39,989 bases of DNA from Vulcanimicrobiota bacterium (lineage in GTDB: Bacteria; Vulcanimicrobiota; Vulcanimicrobiia; Vulcanimicrobiales; Vulcanimicrobiaceae), in NCBI GenBank assembly GCA_013036315.1, contig JAAXMC010000113.1, positions 534 to 40,522 on the forward strand, read 5' to 3'. Position 1 is the stretch's first letter, and each line of letters begins with the position of its first letter. Below, piece after piece: positions 26,596 to 35,238 of the stretch. The position numbers and the translations under genes are program-made. The notes beneath the pieces were generated by a model. That model did no database searches. It was not told where the DNA came from and worked only from the letters and a program-made list of their open reading frames with translations.

Positions 26596-27018
26596 TTATC
26601 GGGCCGCGGCGCGCAGCGCCAGCAGATAGGAATCGGCGCCGAAACCGCTGATCGTTCCGGCGCACACCGCCGAAACCACGCTGACGCGGCGAAAAGATTC
26701 GCGCGCAAAGATGTTCGAAAGGTGAACTTCAATCACTGGAATGCCGATCGCTTCGATGGCGTCGGCGATCGCATACGCGTAATGCGTGTACGCGCCGGGA
26801 TTGATGATAACCGCATCGTAAGCGCCGCGAGCCGCGTGCAGCTCGTCGACGATGGCGCCTTCCGAGTTGTGCTGCACGCTGCGCAGGTCGAGTTTTAACT
26901 CGCTTGCGACTTGCGCGATGCGCGCATCGACCTCCGCGAGCGTCTGCGTACCATAGACGTCGGGTTTGCGTTCGCCGAGCAAATTCAGATTCGGCCCGTG
27001 GATAACGAGGACTCGCAT
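26596..27018 (-). CDS. aroQ: 3-dehydroquinate dehydratase, type II
   Basis: 140 residues; removes water from 3-dehydroquinate in the shikimate pathway and usually forms a dodecamer. Seen in sequence are RVLVIHGPNLNLLGERKPDVYGTQTL with the catalytic Tyr and lid arginine, VQHNSEGAIVDELHAA, INPGAYTHYAYAIADAI with the substrate Asn, IEVHLSNIFARESFRR with the active His, and the final CAGTISGFGADSYLLAL. I set the start at the ATG at 27016-27018, where the family begins (the frame is open for 79 more codons that are noise). The gene is divergent from hslO across 58 bp. No other aro gene is nearby. Confidence 0.95.
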   Translation of the reverse strand: MRVLVIHGPNLNLLGERKPDVYGTQTLAEVDARIAQVASELKLDLRSVQHNSEGAIVDELHAARGAYDAVIINPGAYTHYAYAIADAIEAIGIPVIEVHLSNIFARESFRRVSVVSAVCAGTISGFGADSYLLALRAAAR

Positions 27019-27076
27019 GCGGCCGCTTTCGGGAAGGAAAGAAGGCGAACCTCGGGGCATTGCCGCGAACCGGATT

Positions 27077-27967
27077 ATGCGCGATGCGATCGTCAGCGCG
27101 TCAGCGACCGAAGACGGCTTTGCGGTAACCGCCGCGATCACGACCGATCTCGTGCGCGAAACGCAGCGGCGCCACGGTTTGAGCCCCACCGCGACGGCCA
27201 CCGCCGGCCGTTTGATTACCGGCGCCGCGCTCATGGGCGCGGGCCTAAAAGACACGCTGCGTATCTCGCTTCAGGTAGCGGGCGACGGCCCGTTGCAGCG
27301 CGTCGCCGCCGAAGCACGGCTGACCGGCGGCGGGCGCGTGGGCGCGCGCGCCTACGCAAAAGTGCCGCACGCAGATCTTCCCTTGAACGCGGCCGGAAAA
27401 TTCGACGTCGCCGGAGCCGTCGGCGCCGGCACGCTTCACGTCACCAAGGCATACGAGGAGGGACAACCCTACTCGGGCGTCGTGCCGCTGCACAGTGGTG
27501 AGATCGCCGAAGATCTCGCGGCCTATCTTTTGAAATCAGAACAGATTCCAAGCGTCGTCGCCCTCGGCGTTCTCGCCGGCCCGAACGGTGTTGTCGCGGC
27601 CGGCGGGGTCATCGCTCAAGTATTGCCGGATGCTGACGAGCGCGCGGTCGCGGCGCTCGAACGGCGCGCGCGCGAACTACCGCCGGTTACCACACTGATT
27701 GCAGACGGCGCAGACGCGCGCGCATTACTGGAAGCTTTCGCCGGAAGCGCAGCGTTGCGCTCGGTGCGTACGCTCGACGTGGGCTTTGCCTGCCGCTGCA
27801 CGCGCGAAAAAGTTGAAACGGCGCTGGCCGGTTTGGGCGCGGACGAGCTGCGGAAGATGGCGCGTGAAAACCCCGAAACCGAAGCGACGTGCGAATTCTG
27901 CAAGAGCGTCTATCTTTTCAGCTCCGCGGAACTCGCCGGACTCGTTACCCTTTTGAAAAAAGCGTAG
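27077..27967 (+). CDS. hslO: Redox-regulated chaperone Hsp33
   Basis: 296 residues; holds unfolding proteins under oxidative stress after its zinc cysteines are oxidised. The C-terminal redox switch is complete: FACRCTREKVE (CxC) and TCEFCKSVY (CxxC), with the spacing usual for four zinc ligands. The N-terminal body shows ATAGRLITGAALMGAGLKDTLRISLQVAGDGPL and the GVVPLHSGEIAEDLAAYLLKSEQIPS segment of the family. The start ATG is chosen at 27077 because the frame's upstream part is Arg-rich noise. The 3' end overlaps the opposing zinc-ribbon gene by 23 nt. Confidence 0.95.
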   Translation: MRDAIVSASATEDGFAVTAAITTDLVRETQRRHGLSPTATATAGRLITGAALMGAGLKDTLRISLQVAGDGPLQRVAAEARLTGGGRVGARAYAKVPHADLPLNAAGKFDVAGAVGAGTLHVTKAYEEGQPYSGVVPLHSGEIAEDLAAYLLKSEQIPSVVALGVLAGPNGVVAAGGVIAQVLPDADERAVAALERRARELPPVTTLIADGADARALLEAFAGSAALRSVRTLDVGFACRCTREKVETALAGLGADELRKMARENPETEATCEFCKSVYLFSSAELAGLVTLLKKA

Positions 27968-28136
27968 CCGGCGGCTCGCGGTAAGGATCGATCCGCTCCC
28001 AGAACGCTTCGCGGATTCTCCCCCGCACGTTTTCGTACCACCAGCCGCACTCGCACTTGATCGGCCCATCGCCCGGCTTCGGGTACGGGTATTCGCGCTT
28101 GCAGCGCTTGCAGACAAACCGTTTCACATCAGTCAT
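27945..28136 (-). CDS. Small zinc-ribbon protein, 63 aa
   Basis: The first half holds a knuckle-like set of cysteines, VCKRCKREYPYPKPGDGPIKCECGWW (CxxC and CxC), which should bind one zinc. The rest is basic and aromatic (VRGRIREAFWERIDPYREPP). It is the last gene of the long minus-strand unit, its start overlapping tyrS by 8 nt. Binding RNA or a protein partner is possible; function is unknown. Confidence 0.75.
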   Translation of the reverse strand: MTDVKRFVCKRCKREYPYPKPGDGPIKCECGWWYENVRGRIREAFWERIDPYREPPATLFSKG

Positions 28137-29319
28137 TCGGTAATACTTTCACGAATTTTCGCGCGCCGACCGAGAGGGTCGCGGGCGCGCTTGCCGGCCA
28201 GAGCGCTTTTGGATCTTCGACCAGTATTCCGTCGACGCGCACACCTTTACCCGCAACGAGCCGCTCGGCGGCCCTTTTGCTTTCGGCCAAGCCTGCAGCC
28301 ACCATGACGTCGATCACGCGACGCGCATCGCCCTGCCTGATTTCGGGCACGTTCTCGGTCGGCAACTCGCGCTGCTGCACCGTCCGTTCGAAGTATTCCC
28401 GCGCGCGCTGAGCTGCGGCGGCGCCATGATAGCGGGCGACGATCTCTTGCGCCACGCGTTTTTTCTCTTCCATTGGATGGGCCTTGCCGTCGCTCAGCGC
28501 CCGGGCCAAGCGCTCGCACTCCTCGCGCGAGCGAAAAGCGGCGAGCCGCGCGTAGCGGGCGATGAGCTCGTCCGGCATGCGCATCAACTTTCCGAACTGC
28601 TGCTCGGGCGCTTCCGTCAGCCCGACGTAATTGCCGGCGGACTTGGACATCTTCTTCTCGCCGTCGAGACCTTCGAGCAACGGAACGGTCATGCACACCT
28701 GCTGACGCTGGCCGGCGTCGCGCTGATACTGCCGTCCCATCAACAGGTTGAAGAGCTGATCGTTGCCGCCGAGTTCCACGTCGGCATGCAACGCGATGCT
28801 GTCGTATGCTTGCGCGATCGGATACAAGAACTCGTGCAGCGCTATGGGGGTACCGGCAGCGTAGCGCGCGCGGAAATCTTCCCGCTCGATCATCTGCGCG
28901 ACCGTCACTTGTGAAAGGAGCCGCAAGAGATCCGCCGAGGTCAGCCGGTCGAGCCACGTCGAGTTGTATTCGAGACGTACCCGGTCCATGTCGAGCACCT
29001 TGCCGGCTTGCTCGGCATAGGTTCGCATGTTCGAAGTGATCTCGGCCGTGCTCAGCGGCGGACGCAACTCGTTGCGCCCCGATGGATCGCCGATGCGAGC
29101 CGTAAACGATCCGATGACGAGCACGACTTTATGCTCCGCTTCGACGAATTGCTGCAGCTTGTGCAAGACGACGGCATGCCCCAAATGGAGATCCGGCGAC
29201 GTCGGATCCAACCCGAGCTTGACGGTAAGCGGCTTGCCCTCTGCGAGGCGCTCCTCAAACTCCCGCCGCGTTTCGACGTGATCGAAGCCGTCGAGTAAAA
29301 GTTCTAGGCGATCGTGCAT
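28129..29319 (-). CDS. tyrS: Tyrosyl-tRNA synthetase
   Basis: 396 residues; charges tRNA-Tyr. Class I signatures are visible: LGLDPTSPDLHLGHAVVL with HLGH at 45-48, and EKKMSKSAGNYVG with KMSKS at 223-227. GSFTARIGDPSGRN, TWLDRLTSADLLRLLSQVTVAQMIERE and ELGGNDQLFNLLMGR are family blocks of the TyrRS type with HLGH. A C-terminal S4-like RNA-binding region ends the protein (AERLVAGKGVRVDGILVEDP). The ATG lies 2 nt after the mutS2 stop, and its stop overlaps the zinc-ribbon gene's start. Confidence 0.96.
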   Translation of the reverse strand: MHDRLELLLDGFDHVETRREFEERLAEGKPLTVKLGLDPTSPDLHLGHAVVLHKLQQFVEAEHKVVLVIGSFTARIGDPSGRNELRPPLSTAEITSNMRTYAEQAGKVLDMDRVRLEYNSTWLDRLTSADLLRLLSQVTVAQMIEREDFRARYAAGTPIALHEFLYPIAQAYDSIALHADVELGGNDQLFNLLMGRQYQRDAGQRQQVCMTVPLLEGLDGEKKMSKSAGNYVGLTEAPEQQFGKLMRMPDELIARYARLAAFRSREECERLARALSDGKAHPMEEKKRVAQEIVARYHGAAAAQRAREYFERTVQQRELPTENVPEIRQGDARRVIDVMVAAGLAESKRAAERLVAGKGVRVDGILVEDPKALWPASAPATLSVGARKFVKVLPND

Positions 29320-29321
29320 CT

Positions 29322-31685
29322 TCAGCGCAATTCAAAAATTGTTACGCCGCCGCCTCCCTCGTTTTCGTCGCCGTAACGAACGTCCTTGACCTGCGGATGC
29401 GCTCGCAGAAACTCTTGCAGGCCGCGGCCGAGCATGCCGGTGCCTTTGCCGTGAATGAGCCGCAGCGGACTGATTCCCGCGAGTACCGCTTCGTCTATCC
29501 AGCGATCGACCAGCGGCTCGGCCTCCGCAAAGCGCTTTCCGCGCACGTCGAGCTCGGGTGCGGAGTTTGTAACGGCTTCGAGCTTCGTCTGCGCCGCCTG
29601 CGACCGGCTGCGCCCGGGAGCAGCCGCAATCGGGCGGAGATCGCTTCGCGGCACGACCGTCTTCATCGGACCGATCGCGACGAGAACGCTGTCGCCATTG
29701 TCGGCGACGACCACGCCATCTTGCGCGAGCGACAGAACGCGCACGGGTTCGCCTTCCACGATCTTGCGCGCGACCGCCGAACCTTCCGACGTACCCGCGG
29801 TCCCGGGCGCAGTCATGCCGAGGTCGCGATGCATCTCATCGAGCGTGCGCTGCAAGAGCTCGGCCTGTCCGCGCGTTACTTTCGGCTGCGCGTGCCCGCC
29901 GGCACGCGATACCGCCAAACTCGATGCGAAGTCGCGCAGCGTCGCCTGCAACCGTCGCTCGGCGTCTTGCGCAAAAGACCGGCGCTCGCGCTCCAACGCC
30001 TCCGCGCGCGCTCGCACGTTGGCTTGCAGCGTTTCAACGTGCGCCCGCTCCCGCGCCAGCGCGTCGCGTTCTTGTTGAAGGTGTGCGTTCAGGCCGGCCA
30101 GCTCGGTCAGCGCGCGTTCGTAATCCCGGTCGCGCGAGGTGAGCAATTCTTCGGCCCGCGCGATCATGTCGGCATCGAGCCCCAGCGATCGCGCCAAGGG
30201 AAAAGCCAGCGATTGCCCCGGCGTGCCGACGTCGAGATGAAACGTCGGCGCGAAGGTCTGCGGGTCGAAGCGCACGCTGGCATTGATGACGCCTTGCGTT
30301 TCATGCGCGAAGAGTTTGAGTTCCGTGCTGTGAGTCGTGACGAGCGCGCACGCACCGACGGTCAGCAGCCGCTCGAGCATCGCGATCGCCAGTGCAGCTC
30401 CGCTGGCGGGCTCGGTTCCGCCGCCGATCTCGTCCACGAGCACCAGCGACTGCGGTCCCGCCAGCCCAAATATGTCGCGCATGCGCGCCAGGTGCGCCGA
30501 AAACGTCGAAGTATTTGCCAGAATGGACTGCTCGTCGCCGATATCGGCGAAAATGCGCGAGAAGCGTCCGATGCGCGTTCCGTCCGCGGCCGGGACCTGC
30601 ATACCGGCGTAGGTCATCAACACGAACAGGCCGACCATTTTGAGTGCGACGGTTTTTCCGCCCATGTTCGGACCGCTGATGACCATGAGCCGGGTCGCTG
30701 CGTCCAAACTCAAGGATTGCGGAACGGCGCGCTCGGCCAGCAGCGGGTGCCGGCCGTTGCGCACGGTCACGCCGGCATCGTCGAACAGCTCGGGCTCGCG
30801 CGCGTCCATCGCCTGGGCGAGCCTGGCCTTTGCGACGAGCACGTCGAGCTGCGCGAGCATCTCGACATTTGCCTCGATCTGTCCGGCTTGCGCGCCTGTT
30901 TCCCGCGAGAGCTGAGCGAGGATCCGTTCGATCTCGCGCTGCTCGTCGATTTGCAGCGTGCGCACGCGGTTGTTCCAATCCAAGACTGCCAGCGGCTCCA
31001 CAAACAGCGTCGCCCCACTGGAGCTTGTGTCGTGCACGATGCCCGGCACGTCGGCGCTAAACTCCGTTTTCACCGGAACGACGAACCGCCCGTCTCGAAG
31101 CGTCACGACGGCATCCTGAATGGCGCGCGCATACTTCGGCGAGCGCAGCAGCGCGTTGACGCGGTCGCGGGCCTCGCGCTGCGCGTTCTGCAGATTCTTC
31201 CGAATGCGGCCGAGCGCCGGGGAGGCGCGGTCGAGAACGATGGCACGCTCGTCGATCGCATCGGTAATCGTGCGCTGCAATTCTTTCAGCGGCCGGTACG
31301 GAGCGGTTATCGTCTCCAAGGCCTCGCCGGCCTCGCGCGTTTTGTTATACGCTGCGGCCGCAGCTCCAATCGCATCGCTGACGGCGCGCAACTCCGCAGC
31401 CAAAAGCGGCGTGCCGATCGCAGCGCGCTCCGTGAGCTCCGCGGTTTCGATCGCCGGCAGTACGTGCAGATCCGCGGAAGCGACAAGGTCGCGCACGGCG
31501 GCAGTCGCCGCCTGCTCGCGCCGCACACGTTCGAAAGCATTGAACGGCTCCAGCGCTTGCGCGCGCCGCCGGCCGCGCCCGGTTACAGACTGCGCAACGA
31601 CCCGCTGCCGGACCGCCGCAAAATCGAGCGTTTCGAGGGTCCGATCGTCGGCGAGAGCTACGTCTTGCGTTTGTGGAGGATGAAT
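29322..31685 (-). CDS. mutS2: Endonuclease MutS2, probably with an AUU start
   Basis: MutS2 acts on branched DNA and collided ribosomes in other bacteria. The first canonical start in frame is GTG at 31526 (734 residues), but the 53 codons before it are clearly coding: the translation DDRTLETLDFAAVRQRV is the conserved MutS2 N-terminus. No ATG, GTG or TTG lies between the upstream stop and 31526. An ATT at 31683-31685 sits exactly 6 nt after GGAGGG, giving 787 residues, the normal family length. Walker A GPNMGGKT is near residue 338, a Walker B block (LVLVDEIGGGTEP) follows, a long coiled coil is present (heptad-like LEELL/ARER runs), and an Smr domain ends it (ELDVRGKRFAEAEPLVDRWI, LIHGKGTGMLGRGL). 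It overlaps the VOC gene. Confidence 0.85.
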   Translation of the reverse strand: MHPPQTQDVALADDRTLETLDFAAVRQRVVAQSVTGRGRRRAQALEPFNAFERVRREQAATAAVRDLVASADLHVLPAIETAELTERAAIGTPLLAAELRAVSDAIGAAAAAYNKTREAGEALETITAPYRPLKELQRTITDAIDERAIVLDRASPALGRIRKNLQNAQREARDRVNALLRSPKYARAIQDAVVTLRDGRFVVPVKTEFSADVPGIVHDTSSSGATLFVEPLAVLDWNNRVRTLQIDEQREIERILAQLSRETGAQAGQIEANVEMLAQLDVLVAKARLAQAMDAREPELFDDAGVTVRNGRHPLLAERAVPQSLSLDAATRLMVISGPNMGGKTVALKMVGLFVLMTYAGMQVPAADGTRIGRFSRIFADIGDEQSILANTSTFSAHLARMRDIFGLAGPQSLVLVDEIGGGTEPASGAALAIAMLERLLTVGACALVTTHSTELKLFAHETQGVINASVRFDPQTFAPTFHLDVGTPGQSLAFPLARSLGLDADMIARAEELLTSRDRDYERALTELAGLNAHLQQERDALARERAHVETLQANVRARAEALERERRSFAQDAERRLQATLRDFASSLAVSRAGGHAQPKVTRGQAELLQRTLDEMHRDLGMTAPGTAGTSEGSAVARKIVEGEPVRVLSLAQDGVVVADNGDSVLVAIGPMKTVVPRSDLRPIAAAPGRSRSQAAQTKLEAVTNSAPELDVRGKRFAEAEPLVDRWIDEAVLAGISPLRLIHGKGTGMLGRGLQEFLRAHPQVKDVRYGDENEGGGGVTIFELR

Positions 31686-32011
31686 TGATTGCCCTCCGGA
31701 TCGTAGGCGAACATCATCTCACACACGGGAGTGTCGGTCAGATCGTCGTCGCTATCGATCTTCGCGCCGGCTTCACGCGCGGTCCGCGCCGTCGCCTTCA
31801 CATCGTCGACCGCAAACATGATGCTGCCGCTGCGTCCGCCGGTCTTGCCGCCGGCATTGTAGATCCCGAACGTCGAACCGTCGGAGAAACTCCATTCGGC
31901 TAAGCGAGGCTGCTCGGTCTCCGGCTCGCCGAGAATCTTCTTATAAAAGTCGGTCATTTTCCCCAAGTCGACGACCGTATAATAGCTCGCGTCGATTCCC
32001 TTGACAGCCAT
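31658..32011 (-). CDS. VOC (glyoxalase/bleomycin-resistance) superfamily protein
   Basis: 117 residues with the paired beta-alpha-beta-beta-beta fold. ASYYTVVDLGKMTDFYKKILGEPE gives the first module. The second, GSIMFAVDDVKATARTAREAGAKI, ends MMFAYDPEGNQFILHKRK, with the DPEGN turn usual in the family. Metal ligands are not obvious. There is a strong GGAG 5 nt before the ATG. It starts 9 nt after gatB and overlaps the proposed mutS2 start by 28 nt. Substrate unknown. Confidence 0.88.
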   Translation of the reverse strand: MAVKGIDASYYTVVDLGKMTDFYKKILGEPETEQPRLAEWSFSDGSTFGIYNAGGKTGGRSGSIMFAVDDVKATARTAREAGAKIDSDDDLTDTPVCEMMFAYDPEGNQFILHKRKT

Positions 32012-32020
32012 GTTCGCTCC

Positions 32021-33484
32021 TTACTCCAGTTTTTTGCGCAAAAGCTCCTCGGCGAGCGCCGGGTTTGCTTTTCCTCGCGAGGCTTTCATCACTTGGCCGA
32101 TGAGAAAACCGAGGATGTTCGTCTTTCCGGCCTTGTAATCGGCAGCGGCTTTCTCGTTCGCCGCCAGCACTTCGGCGACGAATCGCTCGATTTCGCCGGC
32201 GTCGCTGGTCTGCGCGAGACCTTCTTTCTCAACGATCGCTTTGGGCGAGCCTTCGCCGGCCCACATGCGTTCCAACAGTTCCTTGGCGGTCTTCGAAGTA
32301 ATCGCTTTCGCTTCGACGAGCCCTATGAGCTCCGCTAGGCTTGCCGAAGTCACCGGCGACGCATAAACCGGCGTGCCCGTTTCGTTGGCAAGCCGCGAAA
32401 GGTCGCCCAATACAAAATTCGTACTGAGTTGCGCGTTGCCGCTGGCCGACACACAGGCGTCGAAGTATTCCGCCAGCGGCAGGTTGTCGACCAATTGCGT
32501 CGCTTGCTTTGGATCGAGTCCGTATTCGCGGTGGTAACGCACGAAACGGTCGTGCGGGAGCGCCGGAATCGTGGCTTTCAATCTTTCGACCAGCGCCGGA
32601 TCGATCTCCATCGGTACGAGATCCGGGTCGGGAAAATACCGGTAGTCGTGCGCTTCTTCTTTGCTGCGCATCGAATGCGTGACGCCTTGCGCTTCGTCCC
32701 AGCCGCGCGTCTCCTGCACGACGCGCCCGCCCGATTCCAGTACATCGATCTGCCGAGTGATTTCGCTTTCGATCGCGCGCAACACGGAGCGGAACGAATT
32801 CATGTTTTTGATCTCGGCCTTCGTTCCCAATTTCATGCTGCCGGCAGGCCGGATCGAAACGTTGGCATCGCAGCGCAGCGAGCCTTCCTCCATCTTCACG
32901 TCGCTGACCCCGAGCTGAACGAACGTGCGCTTGAGCGCTTCCAGATACCCCACGGCTTCTTGCGCGCTCGTCAGGTCCGGCTCCGAAACGCACTCCATCA
33001 GCGGCACGCCGGCCCGGTTGAAGTCGATGAGCGAATATGCGCTCCCGGCTATGCGTCCGTCCCCGCCGCCGGCGTGCATGGACTTTCCGGTATCTTCTTC
33101 CAGGTGGATGCGCGTGAGCCGGCATTCCTTGAGCGTGCCGTCCTCTAACCAGTAGCCGACCGACCCGCCCAGCGTCAGCGGCATATCGTACTGCGAAATC
33201 TGGTAATCCTTGGGCATGTCGGGATAAAAATAATTCTTGCGGTCGAATTTTGAAAAGGCCGGAATAGTTGCTCCGAACGCCAGGCCCGCGCGGATCATGT
33301 GTTCGATCGCTTCTTTGTTCGCGACCGGCAACGCACCGGGCAGCGCCAAACAGACCGGGCACACTTTTGTGTTGGGTTCTCCACCGAACTCGTTGGCGCA
33401 CCCGCAAAACATTTTGCTGCGCGTCTTCAATTCGACGTGACACTCGATGCCTATGACGGCCTCGTACTTGGTCTTCACCGTCAT
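32021..33484 (-). CDS. gatB: Aspartyl/glutamyl-tRNA amidotransferase subunit B
   Basis: 487-residue tRNA-binding and kinase-like subunit of GatCAB, which converts misacylated Glu-tRNA(Gln) or Asp-tRNA(Asn) into the right amide. Seen in sequence are YEAVIGIECHVELKTRSKMFCGC, the paired-Cys zinc block with TKVCPVCLALPGALPV, FDRKNYFYPDMPKDYQISQYD, MEEGSLRCDANVSIRP, HDYRYFPDPDL, and the C-terminal YqeY-like helical tail (KTAKELLERMWAGEGSP, YKAGKTNILGFLIGQVMKAS). The ATG overlaps the gatA stop (ATGA). Upstream 92 codons of open frame are noise. Confidence 0.96.
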   Translation of the reverse strand: MTVKTKYEAVIGIECHVELKTRSKMFCGCANEFGGEPNTKVCPVCLALPGALPVANKEAIEHMIRAGLAFGATIPAFSKFDRKNYFYPDMPKDYQISQYDMPLTLGGSVGYWLEDGTLKECRLTRIHLEEDTGKSMHAGGGDGRIAGSAYSLIDFNRAGVPLMECVSEPDLTSAQEAVGYLEALKRTFVQLGVSDVKMEEGSLRCDANVSIRPAGSMKLGTKAEIKNMNSFRSVLRAIESEITRQIDVLESGGRVVQETRGWDEAQGVTHSMRSKEEAHDYRYFPDPDLVPMEIDPALVERLKATIPALPHDRFVRYHREYGLDPKQATQLVDNLPLAEYFDACVSASGNAQLSTNFVLGDLSRLANETGTPVYASPVTSASLAELIGLVEAKAITSKTAKELLERMWAGEGSPKAIVEKEGLAQTSDAGEIERFVAEVLAANEKAAADYKAGKTNILGFLIGQVMKASRGKANPALAEELLRKKLE

Positions 33485-34941
33485 ACGGCGAGCGCAGCTT
33501 TCGAAGCATACTCCGTCGCGCGCTCGTATGCGTGCGCGGCGCCCAGCAGTTTGGCTTCCTCGAACAGCGGCGCGGCGAGCTGCAAGCCCATCGGCAGTTG
33601 CGGCGTTCCCGCGTAACCGCACGGCACCGAAAGCGCCGGCAGACCTGCCAGCGACATCGGAATCGTATAGTAATCCATCATGTACATGCTGTAGGGATCG
33701 CTTTTTGCGTTGAATTCGAAAGCCGGGCTGCTGGCTGCCGGCGCCGCGATTAGGTCGCAATGCTCGAACGCTCTGCGAAAATCTTGCGCGAACATCGTGC
33801 GCGCCTTCTGAGCTTTCACGTAGTACGCATCGTAATAGCCGCTTGAGAGCGCGTACGTCCCGATCAGGATGCGGCGTTTGACCTCGGGGCCGAAACCGGC
33901 GGCGCGGGTCCGTTCGTACATCTGCCCGACGTCGTCGCCTTCAACGCGCAAGCCATACCGCACGCCGTCAAAGCGCGCCAAGTTGCTGCTGCATTCGGCC
34001 GGCGCGATCAAATAATAGGTCGCCAATCCGTAGTCCGCGGTCGGCAGCGAAATGTCCACGACGTCCGCGCCAAGGTCTGCAAGCTCGCGGTAAGCCCGCT
34101 TGTACAGCGCATCGATCTCCGGACCGAGCTTCGCCGTCGCGAATTCCTTGACGACGCCGATCCGCAGACCTTTCAGATCTTCGCGCAAGGCGTTCGCGGC
34201 CGGCTCGACGGCCCGGTTGATGCTCGTAGAGTCGCTTGGATCGTGTCCGGCCATCACGTCATACGCGAGCGCGGCATCTTCCACGGTTCGAGTGAGCGGC
34301 CCAATCTGATCCAAACTCGATGCGAACGCGATGAGTCCATAGCGCGACACGCGGCCGTACGTCGGCTTGAACCCGACGACGTTGCAGAACGCGCCGGGCT
34401 CGCGAATCGATCCGCCCGTGTCGCTTCCCAGTCCGATTGCAGCTTGAAAGCTCGCGACGGCAGCCGCCGGTCCGCCCGAACTGCCGCCCGGAACGCGCGA
34501 GAGGTCGTACGGATTGCGAGTAACGCCCAGCGCGCTGTTTTCACACGAGCTGCCCATCGCGAACTCGTCGAGATTTGCCTTCCCGATCGGAATGCCGCCC
34601 GCGTCGAGAATTAGCTGCACCGCAGTCGCTGTGTACGGAGCGATCCAATTCTCCAGAATCTTCGATCCGGCGGTCGTGCGCGTTCCCCTTAGACACATGT
34701 TATCTTTGATCGCGATCGGCACACCGGCCAGCGGCAGCGTTTCGCCCGCCGCAATCCGGCGGTCCGCGCGCTGCGCGCAGTCGAGCGCGAGCTCGTTCAA
34801 GCGCGACAAATAACAGCCCAAGCGATCGTCGGTTTCGTCCACGCGCTGCAGGACGGCCGCGGTGATCTCGCGAGCCGAAACGCGCTTTCCGTTCACATCG
34901 CGCGCAATCTGCGCGGCCGAGCGCGTCACCAATTCGTTCAT
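33481..34941 (-). CDS. gatA: Aspartyl/glutamyl-tRNA amidotransferase subunit A
   Basis: 486-residue amidase subunit that releases ammonia from glutamine. The Ser-cisSer-Lys triad is clear: Lys in GVPIAIKDN, Ser in VPGGSSGGPAAAV, and the second Ser in GSDTGGSIREPGAFC. Family block GFKPTYGRVSRYGLIAFASSLDQIGP is present. The ATG overlaps the gatC stop (ATGA), and its own stop overlaps gatB. The 28 codons of open frame before it are not conserved. Confidence 0.96.
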   Translation of the reverse strand: MNELVTRSAAQIARDVNGKRVSAREITAAVLQRVDETDDRLGCYLSRLNELALDCAQRADRRIAAGETLPLAGVPIAIKDNMCLRGTRTTAGSKILENWIAPYTATAVQLILDAGGIPIGKANLDEFAMGSSCENSALGVTRNPYDLSRVPGGSSGGPAAAVASFQAAIGLGSDTGGSIREPGAFCNVVGFKPTYGRVSRYGLIAFASSLDQIGPLTRTVEDAALAYDVMAGHDPSDSTSINRAVEPAANALREDLKGLRIGVVKEFATAKLGPEIDALYKRAYRELADLGADVVDISLPTADYGLATYYLIAPAECSSNLARFDGVRYGLRVEGDDVGQMYERTRAAGFGPEVKRRILIGTYALSSGYYDAYYVKAQKARTMFAQDFRRAFEHCDLIAAPAASSPAFEFNAKSDPYSMYMMDYYTIPMSLAGLPALSVPCGYAGTPQLPMGLQLAAPLFEEAKLLGAAHAYERATEYASKAALAV

Positions 34942-35231
34942 GATTCGGCGATAATTTTCGGCACGCGGAAGAACGCGCCCTGACGCTGCGGCGCCATCGC
35001 AAGCACGGTTTCGCGATCGAGGCAAGGCGTCACGTCATCGCCTCGCTCGACGTTTCGCGATTCAACCACTTGCGCCGTCGCCGGCACGGAAGCCGTGTCC
35101 AATTCTGAAAGCACGTTGACGTGCTCGAGCAGATCGCCGAGCTGCTTGCCGAAGCGTACGGCTTCTTCTTCGCTCAGCGCAATTCGCGCGAGTTTGGCGA
35201 CATACCGGACGTCTATTTTTTCTGAAGCCAC
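34938..35231 (-). CDS. gatC: Aspartyl/glutamyl-tRNA amidotransferase subunit C
   Basis: 97 residues. The small helical clamp that stabilises GatA starts DVRYVAKLARIALSEEEAVRFGKQLGDLLEHVNVLSELD, a complete GatC signature; the tail VVESRNVERGDDVTPCLDRE and QRQGAFFRVPKIIAES is also typical. It starts 7 nt after the upstream methylase gene and overlaps gatA by 4 nt. The order C-A-B is the common one. Confidence 0.95.
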   Translation of the reverse strand: MASEKIDVRYVAKLARIALSEEEAVRFGKQLGDLLEHVNVLSELDTASVPATAQVVESRNVERGDDVTPCLDRETVLAMAPQRQGAFFRVPKIIAES

Positions 35232-35238
35232 GCGTTCC

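Noticed and set aside
27019-27255. N-terminal extension of AroQ
   Set aside because: It overlaps the divergent hslO start and lies before the family's conserved first strand.
29397-31688. Plus-strand frame of 763 codons antisense to mutS2
   Set aside because: Shadow frame; the mutS2 motifs are unambiguous on the other strand.
33485-33760. N-terminal extension of GatB
   Set aside because: It overlaps the gatA gene, and GatB begins with the conserved YEAVIGIECHVEL segment just after the ATGA start.
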